From contig JAIESW010000019.1 in NCBI GenBank assembly GCA_019745565.1, positions 1 to 64,000 on the forward strand: 64,000 bases of DNA, read 5' to 3'. Shown in pieces: positions 28,072-37,515 of this stretch; the first letter of the stretch is position 1; each line of letters opens with the position of its first letter. The notes below the pieces were generated by a model. The model did not search any database and was not told the DNA's origin. It was given only the letters and a program-made list of their open reading frames with translations. This DNA is from Burkholderiales bacterium. Lineage in GTDB: Bacteria > Pseudomonadota > Gammaproteobacteria > Burkholderiales > Ga0077523. Position numbers and translations under genes: made by a program.

Positions 28072-30660
28072 ATGAACGTCGCGGACGCGCCGGTCCGGCG
28101 ACCGGCCGACGCACGGGCGCACTGGAAGCAGCAGCTCAAGGACGGGCGCGCCAGGCTCCAGCAGCAGTTCCGTGAGCGCGGGCATCCCCACTCGGTGCTG
28201 GTCCACCAGCGCGAGCTGACCGACCAGGTGCTCGCGGACGTGTGGACCACGCTCGCGATGCCGGAAGATTTCGCGCTCATTGCCGTCGGTGGCTACGGTC
28301 GTGGCCTGATGTTCCCTTATTCCGACGTCGACATCCTGGTGCTGCTGCCGGCTCCGCCGGAAGGCGAAGGTCACCGCCAGATCGAGACGTTCGTCGGCAC
28401 GCTGTGGGACATCGGCATGGAGGTGGGTCACAGCACGCGCACCATCGAGGAGTGCGTGGCCCAGTCGCAGCAGGACGTCTCGGTGCAGACCAATCTGCTC
28501 GAGGCCCGGCTGCTGCGCGGCGACGCGGAACTCTTCGATCGTTTCCGCAAGGCATGCGCCGATGCCATGGACGGCAAGGCGTTCTGCGAAGCGAAGCTGC
28601 TCGAGCAGCAGCAGCGCCATCAGCGCTTCAACGATGCGGCGTACAGCCTCGAACCGAACATTAAGGAGAATCCCGGCGGTCTGCGCGATCTGCAGGTGAT
28701 CCTCTGGATCACGCGCGCGTGCGGCCTGGGCGAATCGTGGCGCGATCTCACGCAGCACGGGATCATCACCGCGCAGGAAGCCGCGCGGCTCGCCCGTCAC
28801 GAAGGCGCGCTGCAGGCGTTGCGGGTGCGGCTGCATTTCCTCGCCAACCGGCGCGAGGACCGGCTGCTGTTCGACCATCAGATCCAGCTCGCGCGCGACC
28901 TCGGTTTCGCCGACACGCCGGCGCGTCGTGCGAGCGAACAGCTGATGCAGCGCTTCTACCGCACCACGAAGGCGGTGCTGCAGTTGAGCTCCATCGTGCT
29001 CGCGAACCTGCGCACGCGCATCCTGCCGCCGCCGGAGACCGGTACCTTCGAACTCACCTCGCGTTTCGAGATCCGCAACCAGCTCCTCGAAGCGCGCCGC
29101 TCGGATCTCTACGAACGCCAACCCCACGCGATCCTCGAGACGTTCCTGCTCTGGCAGCGACACCCCGAGGTGAAGGGGCTCGGAGCGAAGACACTGCGGG
29201 CACTCTGGCACGCCCGGCGCCTCGTCAACGCGGCGTTCCGCCACGATCCGCGCAACCGGGCGCTCTTCATGGAGATCCTGCGCGAGCCGTCCGGCCTCAC
29301 GCATACGCTGCGCCGCCTGAACAAGCACGGTATGCTCGGGCTCTATCTGCCGGCCTTCGGGCGCATCGTCGGCCGCATGCAACACGACCTCTTCCACGTC
29401 TACACCGTGGACGAGCACATCCTGATGGTGGTGCGCAACATGCGCCGCTTCGCCATCCCCGAGATGGCGCACGAGTACCCGCTGTGCTCACGCCTGATGA
29501 GCGGGTTCGAGCGGCGCGAAGTGCTGTACATCGCTGCCCTCTTCCACGACATCGCCAAGGGCCGCGGCGGTGACCACTCCGAGCTCGGCAAGCAGGACGC
29601 GATCCGCTTCTGCAAGGCGCATGAGCTGGCCGCGGAGGATACCGAACTGGTGGGCTGGCTGGTGCAGCACCACCTCACCATGTCGGCCACCGCGCAGAAG
29701 CGCGACCTGTCCGATCCCGCGGTGATCCGCGAATTCGCCGAGCTCGTGGGCGACGACCGCCGCCTGGTGGCCCTCTACCTCCTCACGGTCGCCGATATCC
29801 GTGGTACCAGCCCCAAGGTGTGGAATGCCTGGAAGGCGAAGCTGCTGCAGGACCTGTTCCACGCGACGCGCCGCAGCCTCGGTGGCGCGACGGCCCCGAT
29901 CGAGGGCTCGGTCCAGCACACCAAGGACGAGGTTCTGGCCAAGCTGCGCGCCTACGCACTGCCCGACGGGGTCGAAACGAAGCTCTGGAACCAGCTCGGC
30001 GACAGCTACTTCCTGCAGCACGATGCGCAGGAGGTGGCGTGGCACACGCGGCTCCTCAACTACCGGGTCGACACCAAGGTGCCGGTCGTGAAGGCGCGCC
30101 TCTCGCCCATCGGCGAAGGCCTGCAGGTGCTGATCTACTGTCCCGACCGCACCAATCTGTTCGCGCAGATCTGCAGCTTCTTCGAGAAGATCAGCTTCAG
30201 CATCGTCGAGGCCAAGGTGCACACGACGAGTCACGGCTGGGCGCTCGACAGCTTCCAGGTGATGGACCCGAGCGACACGCGCTCGCACTACCGCGATCTC
30301 ATCAGCTACATCGAGCACGAGCTGGCCGACAAGCTGATGGCCAACGCGCCGCTCGATCCGCCGGCACGCGGCCGCCTGTCGCGGCAGTTGAAGGCGTTCC
30401 CGATCACGCCCGAGGTGGTGATCCGACCCGACGAGCGCGGTCGCTTCCACTACCTGTCGCTGATCGCGGGCGACCGTCCCGGCCTGCTGTCACGCGTGGC
30501 GCGCACGCTGGCCGACTACGGCATCAACGTGCAGAACGCCAAGATCAACACGCTGGGTGCCCGGGCCGAGGACACGTTCCTGCTGAGCGGCGAAGCGCTG
30601 CAGGATCCGCGCAAAGTGGTCAAGCTCGAGGCGGATCTGATCCACCAGCTGGAGGCTTGA
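28072..30660 (+). CDS. glnD: PII uridylyltransferase / uridylyl-removing enzyme
   Basis: The 862-residue nitrogen sensor has an N-terminal nucleotidyltransferase domain (VGGYGRGLMFPYSDVDILVL), a central GlnD linker (IKENPGGLRDLQ), an HD hydrolase domain (ALFHDIAKGRGGDHSELG) and two C-terminal ACT domains (VLIYCPDRTNLFAQI; SLIAGDRPGLLSRVARTLAD). It uridylylates and deuridylylates PII in response to glutamine. Its gene order after map matches other Proteobacteria. The last 41 bases overlap the convergent FlhB-like gene. Confidence 0.96.
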   Translation: MNVADAPVRRPADARAHWKQQLKDGRARLQQQFRERGHPHSVLVHQRELTDQVLADVWTTLAMPEDFALIAVGGYGRGLMFPYSDVDILVLLPAPPEGEGHRQIETFVGTLWDIGMEVGHSTRTIEECVAQSQQDVSVQTNLLEARLLRGDAELFDRFRKACADAMDGKAFCEAKLLEQQQRHQRFNDAAYSLEPNIKENPGGLRDLQVILWITRACGLGESWRDLTQHGIITAQEAARLARHEGALQALRVRLHFLANRREDRLLFDHQIQLARDLGFADTPARRASEQLMQRFYRTTKAVLQLSSIVLANLRTRILPPPETGTFELTSRFEIRNQLLEARRSDLYERQPHAILETFLLWQRHPEVKGLGAKTLRALWHARRLVNAAFRHDPRNRALFMEILREPSGLTHTLRRLNKHGMLGLYLPAFGRIVGRMQHDLFHVYTVDEHILMVVRNMRRFAIPEMAHEYPLCSRLMSGFERREVLYIAALFHDIAKGRGGDHSELGKQDAIRFCKAHELAAEDTELVGWLVQHHLTMSATAQKRDLSDPAVIREFAELVGDDRRLVALYLLTVADIRGTSPKVWNAWKAKLLQDLFHATRRSLGGATAPIEGSVQHTKDEVLAKLRAYALPDGVETKLWNQLGDSYFLQHDAQEVAWHTRLLNYRVDTKVPVVKARLSPIGEGLQVLIYCPDRTNLFAQICSFFEKISFSIVEAKVHTTSHGWALDSFQVMDPSDTRSHYRDLISYIEHELADKLMANAPLDPPARGRLSRQLKAFPITPEVVIRPDERGRFHYLSLIAGDRPGLLSRVARTLADYGINVQNAKINTLGARAEDTFLLSGEALQDPRKVVKLEADLIHQLEA

Positions 30661-30934
30661 GGCCCACGTCCTCGCCGCGCTCCAGGCGGTAGATCCAGGC
30701 CAGCAGTTCCGCGACAGCCACGTAGAGCTGCGGCGGGATGCGTGCGTCGAGGTCCACCTGCATGAGCAACGCCACCAGTTCGGGCGATTCGTGCACGAAC
30801 ACGCCCGCTTCACGGGCCTTGTCCATGATGGCCTGGGCGAGCATGCCCCGGCCCTTCGCGACGACGCGCGGTGCGCCGTCCGCGGACTCGTAGGCGAGCG
30901 CGACCGCGACCGATTGCGGGTCAGGCGCTGCCAT
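30620..30934 (-). CDS. FlhB C-terminal-like protein
   Basis: The 104-residue protein resembles only the cytoplasmic tail of the FlhB/EscU export switch (VAVALAYESADGAPRVVAKG; ESPELVALLMQVDLDARIPP; LYVAVAELLAWIYRLE). The membrane part and the autocleavage NPTH motif are missing, as in the FhlB paralogues found with flagellar genes. It may affect export specificity together with FliK. ATG 30934 overlaps the end of the fliK-like gene by 14 bases; a GTG at 30940 is an alternative. The 3' end runs into glnD. Confidence 0.82.
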   Translation of the reverse strand: MAAPDPQSVAVALAYESADGAPRVVAKGRGMLAQAIMDKAREAGVFVHESPELVALLMQVDLDARIPPQLYVAVAELLAWIYRLERGEDVGLKPPAGGSDPPRA

Positions 30935-32042
30935 CGTCACCTGCCACCCGGAAAGCGTCCAGGGCGAGGCCGCGGGCCTCGAGCATGCGGCGCAGGTCGC
31001 CCTCGCCTGCCTGCATTCTGGTGACGCTGGCGGGGCCGCCGGCGTCGATCGCCACGGTCAGGTGATCGCCGTTGAGATCGAGCCGGGCCGTCATGGCGCC
31101 CAGCATCGGCAGTTGCAGCCTGAGTTCGGTGCGCCAGCGTGCGGCGGCCTCGTCTTCGCCGGGATGGGCCTCGCGCTCCTCGACCCGCCAGTCCATGGTT
31201 TGTCCGGGCCAGACTTGTCCTTGCCACACGATCTGCTGGTTCGCGATGGCGTCCAGCTGCCGGTCGACGATCCCGGCTACCGCAGGCGGCAACGGGGTTG
31301 GCGCCGCCGTGGCTGCGACGCTCTCCGTACGGCCGGCGGGCGACGCGGTCGATGATGACCGGGCCGCCTCGACCGGTTCGTCGCCCTGCCGTGCCGTGAT
31401 GCGGCTGCTATCCGTTCTTTCGGTGCCTGGCTTGCCCTGCTCGTCCCGGGCGATCCGCGCCTGAGGCTCCTGGCGCAGGGTCTCCAGTTCGCGCTTGCCC
31501 CCCACCCATTCGGCCTGGTGGGATTCGTAGAAGAGCCCGCTGGTCTCCAGGGCCTGGCGCAGGGGTACCGCCAGTTCGGCCCCGCTGGCGGGCGGGGCCG
31601 GCACGATCGGCAGCACCGGCGCGGCAGGTGCGCCACGGGCCGGCGTCCCCGTCGGGTTGGCGTTGCCGAGGGCGGTCGCTACACGGCTCGCGAGCGTGCT
31701 CAGGCTGACGCGGCTGGACGCGTTCTCCGGTGCAGGTTCGGTCTCGGGCTGCCGCAACAGCAGCGTCGGCTCGGGGCCCGGGCGGACCACGGTGAGTTGC
31801 AGACGCTGGCCCACCTGGGCCTGCGCGTTCTCGGGCAGGCGCACCTGGAACAGCGTGCCCTCCACGTCCAGCAGCGCGCGGCCGTCCGCCAGCTTCGTTT
31901 CGACCCGGGCTTCGAGCGTCTGGCCGGGGCGCCACTGGGGCGCCGGGCTGCTCGTACGGTCGGGCGCGGCTTCGATCAACGCGGCGCGACCGTCGCGCAG
32001 CATCGACAGGATCCGCGACTGGAGCGCCAAGTCCACCATCAT
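30921..32042 (-). CDS. FliK-like hook-length control protein
   Basis: The 373-residue protein has a low-complexity Pro/Ala/Gln-rich middle and a C-terminal Flg_hook-type domain (residues ~260-365; WRVEEREAHPGEDEAAARWR, LRLQLPMLGAMTARLDLNGD). FliK measures hook length and triggers the export switch in FlhB. The FlhB-tail gene directly downstream fits that pairing. This may be a second, divergent FliK rather than the main one, since no hook genes lie nearby. Confidence 0.72.
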   Translation of the reverse strand: MMVDLALQSRILSMLRDGRAALIEAAPDRTSSPAPQWRPGQTLEARVETKLADGRALLDVEGTLFQVRLPENAQAQVGQRLQLTVVRPGPEPTLLLRQPETEPAPENASSRVSLSTLASRVATALGNANPTGTPARGAPAAPVLPIVPAPPASGAELAVPLRQALETSGLFYESHQAEWVGGKRELETLRQEPQARIARDEQGKPGTERTDSSRITARQGDEPVEAARSSSTASPAGRTESVAATAAPTPLPPAVAGIVDRQLDAIANQQIVWQGQVWPGQTMDWRVEEREAHPGEDEAAARWRTELRLQLPMLGAMTARLDLNGDHLTVAIDAGGPASVTRMQAGEGDLRRMLEARGLALDAFRVAGDDGSA

Positions 32043-32070
32043 CGTGGGGCCGGAGGAACCGGCGCAGCCA

Positions 32071-32457
32071 TCAGCGCCGGCGGTAGAGCGCGACGATCAG
32101 GTCGGCCTCGCCGCGGGATATCCCGGTGTTCGTGGCCACGTCCGCGGCGGCGCGGCCATGCCGCGCCAGCTCGATCGCCTTGCCGTAGGGCGTCGGTGCC
32201 TGGGGCGGGTGGGCTGCGCCCGCCAGACGGTCGACCTCGGCTCGCAGCGCACCCACCTGCTGGCGCAACGCTGCGACCTCGTCCTTGAGACCCTTGACCG
32301 CGTAGTGCTCGACGTGGGCGTCGGCCCCGCGGCGCCACAGTCGCAACCCCTTGCGGTTGCCCAGGCGCAGCAGCAGGAGCAGCTCGGCGACATAGACGCC
32401 CAGCACGGCGATCACGCCGATCAGCAGTTCGCGCCAGGAAATGACGAAAGGTTCCAC
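32071..32457 (-). CDS. DUF2802 membrane protein
   Basis: The 128-residue protein has one N-terminal membrane helix (LLIGVIAVLGVYVAELLLLL), a coiled-coil-like stretch (LKDEVAALRQQVGALRAEVD) and a C-terminal helix-turn-helix-like segment (PYGKAIELARHGRAAADVAT, then GISRGEADLIVALYRR). That end matches DUF2802, often found in flagellar clusters, where it may serve regulation or assembly. The start is GTG 32457. Function is unknown. Confidence 0.68.
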   Translation of the reverse strand: MEPFVISWRELLIGVIAVLGVYVAELLLLLRLGNRKGLRLWRRGADAHVEHYAVKGLKDEVAALRQQVGALRAEVDRLAGAAHPPQAPTPYGKAIELARHGRAAADVATNTGISRGEADLIVALYRRR

Positions 32458-32538
32458 GCCGCACCTCGGGATACGCAGCGGCGGAAAGTGTGCTGGCGGG
32501 CGCCGACGGCGTCAATCCGCTGGACCCCGGGCAGCCCT

Positions 32539-32850
32539 TCAGGGCTGCGAGTACGTCTTGTTGAGGCGCTGTTCGGTGTTGACGCTGGCGAGGATCTCGC
32601 GCAGCTCGCGCATCCAGTCCTGGGTGAGCAGGCGGATCTCGTCGTCGCGCGTCATGATGGTCTGGATCAGCTCGCGCTTGCGATCCCGGTGCTGCCTTGC
32701 CTTCACCGGGTCGGCCTCCTCCTGTCGCACCACCTCGATCAGGTGCGCACGTTCCTGCTCGAGGCGCACGAGGTCGTCCCAGTCGCTCTTGCGGGCGCTC
32801 TCCAGCATGCGCTCGGTGAGCGCGAGCACCTGGATCCAGACGGAGACCAC
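32539..32850 (-). CDS. fliT: FliT-like flagellar chaperone
   Basis: This small helical protein follows fliS and contains IQVLALTERMLESARKSDWD and LVRLEQERAHLIEVV, as in FliT, the export chaperone for FliD. I chose GTG 32850 (103 residues), which has a GGTGGAAG-type ribosome site upstream. The frame is open further, over fliS, but there is no usable start with homology. The gene order fliD-fliS-fliT is standard. Confidence 0.72.
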   Translation of the reverse strand: MVSVWIQVLALTERMLESARKSDWDDLVRLEQERAHLIEVVRQEEADPVKARQHRDRKRELIQTIMTRDDEIRLLTQDWMRELREILASVNTEQRLNKTYSQP

Positions 32851-32870
32851 CTCAGCGGCTTCCACCGGGG

Positions 32871-33335
32871 TTACGCCTTGCCGTAGCTCGCCGAGGAACG
32901 CGGAGCCGGGGCTTCGGCTGCAGCGTTGGCTGCCCGACTCGCCTGCATGGTGATGAGCGATTCCCATGCGCCCTTCAGGTCGCGCAGCAGGCCGGTGACC
33001 TCGTCGAGCGCCTCGACGCTGTTCTGCAGGTTGGCGAGCATGAGCTGGCGCGTCATGTATTCGTACAACGCCTGCAGGTTCGCCGCGATCTCGCCGCCGG
33101 CGACCGGATCGAGCGAAGCGAGCAGGCCCTCTTCGATGATGCCGATGGCCTTCGAGAGCTGTGCGCCCTTGGCCGCGTGATCCTTGCGCAGCATTTCGGA
33201 GCGTGCGATCCCGATCGCCTTGATCGCTCCGTCGTACAGCATCACGACCAGAGCTTCCGGGCTCGCACCCAGGACTCCGACCTCGACATCCACCTTGGCG
33301 TAGGCGCCGGCGGCGCGATCTGCGGTTGCATTCAT
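32871..33335 (-). CDS. fliS: Flagellar export chaperone FliS
   Basis: The 154-residue helical protein (AGAYAKVDVEVGVLGASPEA, VVMLYDGAIKAI, then LYEYMTRQLMLANLQN) prevents flagellin from polymerising in the cytosol and hands it to the export gate. ATG 33335 is preceded by GAGGAG. The last ~25 residues (SRAANAAAEAPAPRSSASYG) are an Ala/Ser tail. It lies directly after fliD. Confidence 0.92.
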   Translation of the reverse strand: MNATADRAAGAYAKVDVEVGVLGASPEALVVMLYDGAIKAIGIARSEMLRKDHAAKGAQLSKAIGIIEEGLLASLDPVAGGEIAANLQALYEYMTRQLMLANLQNSVEALDEVTGLLRDLKGAWESLITMQASRAANAAAEAPAPRSSASYGKA

Positions 33336-33385
33336 TGCGGTGTTCTCCTCGTGCGGACTGCCCGAATCGGCGATCCGTCTTGGCA

Positions 33386-35386
33386 TCAACGGTTGCTGCT
33401 GTTGTTGAGCGCGTTCAGCTGCTGGGTCAGGAAGTTGCTGGTCGAGAGCATGTTGCTCATCATGGTGTCGAGCGCGGTGAACTGCGCGCGATACCGGGCC
33501 TCGACGTCGACCAGCCGGCGGTTAAGAGCGGTGCGCCGGTCGTCGAGGTCGGAGATGGAACGATTGATACCGTCGGTGCGGGTCGTGATGAGTCCGTTGG
33601 ACGACAGCAGCCCGCTGAGGAGCGTGTCGACGCGCGTGGCGAAACCACGCATGACGGTCACCGTGCCGCGATCACCGGTGGCACCGCCGACCACCTCGAG
33701 GCGCACCCCTTCGATGGAGCTGCCCGTCGTGCCGCTCAACACCTGGCCGTTGCCGGTGGCGGCCGTGCCGTTGATGGTGCCGGCGACGTCGACCCCCGTG
33801 GTCGCGACCGGCGCGTTGCCGAACAGCCCCACGGCCGCATTGCCCGAGACCGAAGCCTTCGAGGCACTGCCGTAGCGGTTCGAGGTGATGGTCAGCACAC
33901 CGGCGTTGGCCACCACGGTCACGGCCGCGCCAACCGCCTGGAGGTCCGAAGAACCGTTGATCGCCGATTGCACCGCGGTCGCCAGCGTCGCCGCGGTGTA
34001 CGTTCCCGCCGCGATCGTCACCGAGGTCGCGGTGCCGTTGATGTCGACGGCGAGCGAATCGTTGCTGCCGGCGGTGATCGTGAGGTTGGCTGCTGCCGAG
34101 CCCACCAGCGTACCCTGGGTGGCCAGCGTGGTCACGTTGAGCGCGTAGCGCCCCGGGGTGCTGGCGCTGGTGGAGCCCAGGTAGTTCACCAGACTGTCGG
34201 TGGTCTTGCCGGTGGCCGCAAACGCGCCGGCGAAGTCCTCGGTGGAATTCGCATCCAGCGCCGCCTGCAGTTTGGTGGTGTCGAGTGCGAGGGTGCCGTC
34301 GCGCTGGAACGTGATGCCGAGCTGCGAGAGGTTGGACAGGGCCAGCCCGCCCCCGAGACTGCCGCCCAGCGTGCTGCGCAGCTGGGCCTGGATGCTGCGC
34401 ACGGTGAAATCGCCGTTGAGCGGTCCGGCCTGCCTGGTCGTCGCGTTGAAGCTCGCCAGTTGATCGAGGGTCGCGTCGACGTCGTTGTACGCTTTCACGA
34501 AAGCCGCCACCGACGTCTGGATCGCCGAGGTGTCGCGTCCGACCGTGACGGTGCTGGTGCCGGCCTTCAGCAGCGTCAGGTTGACGCCCTGAAGCGCCGT
34601 GGAGACCGTATTGGTGCGGCTGGTGAGCGCGAGGCCGTTCACCGTGAACGCCGCATCCTGTGCGGCGAGCGTCTGCGTCAGGTTCTGCGTGCCTGCCGGG
34701 TCGTACGCGAGCAGGCTCGACAGCGCGGCGTCGCCCGCCACCGAGATCTTCATGGTCCGGTTCGCCCCGGACGAGGCCGACTGCAGCACCAGCCGGTAGG
34801 GCGTCGCGCTGCCGTCACCGACGATGCTGGCGTTCACCCCCAGGTTGGCGTTGTTGATGGCGTCCTTGATGCCCACCAGCGAGTTGTTCTCGGCCGTGAT
34901 GGTCACGGACCCGCTCGCCTGGGTCCCGTCCTGCGTGAACGTAGCTCCGGTGTAGACCCCGTTGGTCAGAGTGCCCCCGGTGACCGTCCCGAACTGGAAC
35001 GAGATCGTCGTGCTCGCCCCGGCGCCGATGGCCGCGGTGGTGCTCGCTTGGCCCGTGGCGACGATAGCCTGGGACTGCGCGAGCTGGGATACGTTGAGCG
35101 CGAAGGTGCCGGTCGTAGCGATCGACGTGGCCGTGGCGGTGGCAACGCCGGTATCCGAACTGGTCGCGGTGCGCGCCTGAAACCGAGAGAGGCTGTTCAG
35201 GGAGGCCAGCGACGACTGAAAGCTGGACAGCGTGCCCTTCAGGCTTCCGTAGGCCGACAGTTGCGCCTGGAAGCTCACTTCCTTCGTATCGAGCGCAGTC
35301 AACGGCTGACGCTCGAGCGTCATCAGCTGCTTGACGATCGAGTCGACGTTGATGTTGGAGCCGATACCGGGGGACGAAATAGCCAT
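33386..35386 (-). CDS. fliD: Flagellar filament cap protein FliD
   Basis: The 666-residue hook-associated protein 2 starts MAISSPGIGSNINVDSIVKQ and ends with the long C-terminal coiled coil (AQFTALDTMMSNMLSTSNFL). The middle is Thr/Ser/Ala rich and somewhat longer than in enteric FliD. FliD caps the filament and guides flagellin insertion. A sigma28-type promoter lies 33 bases upstream. Confidence 0.94.
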   Translation of the reverse strand: MAISSPGIGSNINVDSIVKQLMTLERQPLTALDTKEVSFQAQLSAYGSLKGTLSSFQSSLASLNSLSRFQARTATSSDTGVATATATSIATTGTFALNVSQLAQSQAIVATGQASTTAAIGAGASTTISFQFGTVTGGTLTNGVYTGATFTQDGTQASGSVTITAENNSLVGIKDAINNANLGVNASIVGDGSATPYRLVLQSASSGANRTMKISVAGDAALSSLLAYDPAGTQNLTQTLAAQDAAFTVNGLALTSRTNTVSTALQGVNLTLLKAGTSTVTVGRDTSAIQTSVAAFVKAYNDVDATLDQLASFNATTRQAGPLNGDFTVRSIQAQLRSTLGGSLGGGLALSNLSQLGITFQRDGTLALDTTKLQAALDANSTEDFAGAFAATGKTTDSLVNYLGSTSASTPGRYALNVTTLATQGTLVGSAAANLTITAGSNDSLAVDINGTATSVTIAAGTYTAATLATAVQSAINGSSDLQAVGAAVTVVANAGVLTITSNRYGSASKASVSGNAAVGLFGNAPVATTGVDVAGTINGTAATGNGQVLSGTTGSSIEGVRLEVVGGATGDRGTVTVMRGFATRVDTLLSGLLSSNGLITTRTDGINRSISDLDDRRTALNRRLVDVEARYRAQFTALDTMMSNMLSTSNFLTQQLNALNNSSNR

Positions 35387-35418
35387 GGCGAACGTCAGAA
35401 AGAAGCTTCTTCTCGACG

Positions 35419-35446
35419 TTATCGGCAGCGCGCGGGGCGTACTTTA
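35419..35446 (-). promoter_or_regulatory. Sigma28 (FliA) promoter for fliD-fliS-fliT
   Basis: The minus strand carries TAAAGT, then GCCGATAA with 16 bases between TAAA and GCCGATAA. The -10 element matches the FliA consensus exactly; the spacing is one base longer than ideal. It lies 33 bases before the fliD ATG, placing fliD in the late flagellar class. Confidence 0.75.
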
Positions 35447-35487
35447 GGAACTTGTCGCGCCGGCCCTTCGGCGCAAACCCCTGAAAC

Positions 35488-35862
35488 TCAAGCCTTCTTG
35501 TCGACGAGGACGCTCTCGAGGCGCGCCAGGTTGCGCGCGATGGCGAGCACTTCTTCGGAAGGGTACTGGCGGATGACCTCGTTGGTCTCCGCGTCCTTCA
35601 CACGCACGACGGTCTCGCCCGACTCGTCGTCGATTCGGAATTCCAGGTTGGAAGCGTTCGTCTGGATCCGGTCCTTCACGGCGGCGACCGCAGCCTCGAC
35701 GGCTGCGCGGGTTGCCTGTCCGTTGGTGTCCGGCGACACCTGAGGCTCCGAGCCGAGGATGGCCGGCGTATCGACTCTGGGGACCTGCTTCGCCGCAGGC
35801 GCACCTGCGTCCGCAGGCGAGTTCCCGGTCGAGGGAACGGGTTGCAGTCCGGTAACCAACAT
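35488..35862 (-). CDS. flaG: FlaG family protein
   Basis: The 124-residue protein has a disordered Pro/Ala N-terminal half and the FlaG core (LEFRIDDESGETVVRVKDAE, TNEVIRQYPSEEVLAIARNL). FlaG affects filament length in several polar-flagellated bacteria. It lies between fliC and fliD, the usual place. A palindrome-rich spacer separates it from fliC. Confidence 0.88.
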   Translation of the reverse strand: MLVTGLQPVPSTGNSPADAGAPAAKQVPRVDTPAILGSEPQVSPDTNGQATRAAVEAAVAAVKDRIQTNASNLEFRIDDESGETVVRVKDAETNEVIRQYPSEEVLAIARNLARLESVLVDKKA

Positions 35863-35889
35863 GATCCTAACCTCCGTCTACGGTCAGGA

Positions 35890-35921
35890 CATCCCGGCCG
35901 GGATGGTACCCGGCCGGGATG
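35890..35921 (-). other. Palindromic hairpin between fliC and flaG
   Basis: CATCCCGGCCGGG and its exact complement CCCGGCCGGGATG are separated by 6 bases, giving a perfect 13-pair stem. The first 16 bases are also a perfect palindrome by themselves, so alternative folds are possible. It begins 9 bases after the fliC stop. No T-run follows, so partial termination or mRNA protection is more likely than full termination. Confidence 0.7.
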
Positions 35922-35930
35922 GACCCGATT

Positions 35931-37415
35931 TTAACGAAGCAGCGACAGCACGTTGTTCGGGATCGCATTGGCCTGTGCCAGGACGGCGGTGCCGGCCTGT
36001 TGCAGGATCTGCGCCCGGGTCAACGCCGCCGTCTCGGCCGCGAAGTCCGCGTCCTGGATCCGGCTGCGCGAAGCGCTCAGGTTCTCGGACGTGGTCTGCA
36101 GGCTGGAGATGGTGTTGGTGAATCGGTTCTGAATCGCACCGAGGCTCGCACGGATGCGGTTCACCTGCGCCAGCGACGCGTCGATGATGTCGATCGAGTT
36201 GTTGGCATTGTTCACCGTCGAGATGTCGACCGAGGACAGCAGCGACGCGCTGGAAGCGGTCGTGGTCGTACCGTTGATGATGACGTCGGTACCGGCGCTC
36301 GACACGGCCGTGAAGCCCTGATCCGCATTGAGCGTCACCTGACCCGCGATACGGGTGCTGTCGTTGCCGCCGCTCGTGAGGGCCTCGTTGGTCGCCGCCG
36401 TGGCGGAACCGTCGACCTGCACCGTACCGCCGGCCGAGTTGGTGAAGCCTTCGATCACGACGTCCTTGCCTTCGGCCTGCTTGATCGACACCGAAGCCTT
36501 GTCGGCCGACAGCGTCGCCGTGACGCCGGTCTTGCCGCTCACGTCGTTGATGGCAGCTGCGAGCGCGGTCAGGTCGGTCGTGGTGACCTGGGCCGAGACC
36601 GACGTCGCGGTACCGCCGCCGTTGATCTGGAAGCTCACCGTGCCCGAGGCCGACAGCGTGCCGATCGTCGCGGTGGTCACGGCCTTGGCCGCCACACCCG
36701 TGTTGCCGACGATCGCGTTGATCGACGAAGCGATGGTCGAAGCCTGGTCGTTGGCTGCCACGCTGACCGTCGACGAGCCGGAAGCACCGGCGATCGTCAG
36801 CGTCTGCGCGCCGACGCCGTTACCGGCAGCGGCCGTGTTGGCGGCAGCCGTCACGGTGCCGAGACCGTCGTTGTCGGTGTTCGACTGGAGCGAGATGGTG
36901 TTGTTCTTGAGATCGTTCGCCGAAGCGCCCTGGATCGAGACGCCGATGGTCTCGTTGGCGTTGGCGCCGACCTGGAACTGTTGACCCTGGTAGGTACCGT
37001 CGAGGATCTTGAGGCCGTTGAACGTCGTGGTGTTGGCCACGCGGTTCACTTCCTGAACGAGCTGGTTCACTTCGTCGTTCAGCGCCTTGCGGTCAGTCGC
37101 GGAGTTCGTGGCGTTCGCGGACTGGATCGACAGTTCGCGGATACGCTGGAGGATTTCACCGGTCTGCGCGAGCGCGCCTTCGGCGGTCTGCGCGAGCGAG
37201 ATACCGTCGTTGGCGTTGCGGCGCGCCTGATCGAGACCACGGATCTGGGTGGTCAGGCGGTCGGCGATCGCGAGGCCCGCGGCATCGTCCTTGGAGGAGT
37301 TGATGCGGAGGCCGGAGGACAGACGCTGCAGCGCCGTTGACAGCGAGTTCTGCGAGGTGGTCAGGTTGCGCTGCGCGTTGAGCGAAGCGATATTGGTGTT
37401 GATGATTTGTGCCAT
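35931..37415 (-). CDS. fliC: Flagellin
   Basis: The 494-residue flagellin has canonical D0/D1 ends: [20 protein letters not shown] at the start, and [20 protein letters not shown] with [14 protein letters not shown] at the end. The surface-exposed middle (~150-400) is rich in Thr, Ser, Ala and Gly, with many possible O-glycosylation sites. The glycan operon ends 232 bases upstream in the same direction. Modification by that operon is inferred from position and from the GT41-type transferases. Confidence 0.97.
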   Translation of the reverse strand: MAQIINTNIASLNAQRNLTTSQNSLSTALQRLSSGLRINSSKDDAAGLAIADRLTTQIRGLDQARRNANDGISLAQTAEGALAQTGEILQRIRELSIQSANATNSATDRKALNDEVNQLVQEVNRVANTTTFNGLKILDGTYQGQQFQVGANANETIGVSIQGASANDLKNNTISLQSNTDNDGLGTVTAAANTAAAGNGVGAQTLTIAGASGSSTVSVAANDQASTIASSINAIVGNTGVAAKAVTTATIGTLSASGTVSFQINGGGTATSVSAQVTTTDLTALAAAINDVSGKTGVTATLSADKASVSIKQAEGKDVVIEGFTNSAGGTVQVDGSATAATNEALTSGGNDSTRIAGQVTLNADQGFTAVSSAGTDVIINGTTTTASSASLLSSVDISTVNNANNSIDIIDASLAQVNRIRASLGAIQNRFTNTISSLQTTSENLSASRSRIQDADFAAETAALTRAQILQQAGTAVLAQANAIPNNVLSLLR

Positions 37416-37515
37416 TTGAAAACCTTTCGAGGAAAGTCAAAGTTCGAGGAAGAAGAACATTGCTTGACTTTGGTTACCTCGCCACTTAAGGCCTTTCAAA
37501 CCTCTGTCACTGCGG

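Noticed and set aside
33326..35743. An 805-codon plus-strand frame opposite fliD
   Set aside because: Composition is Arg/Gly/Val repeats typical of shadow frames and it spans three real genes on the other strand.
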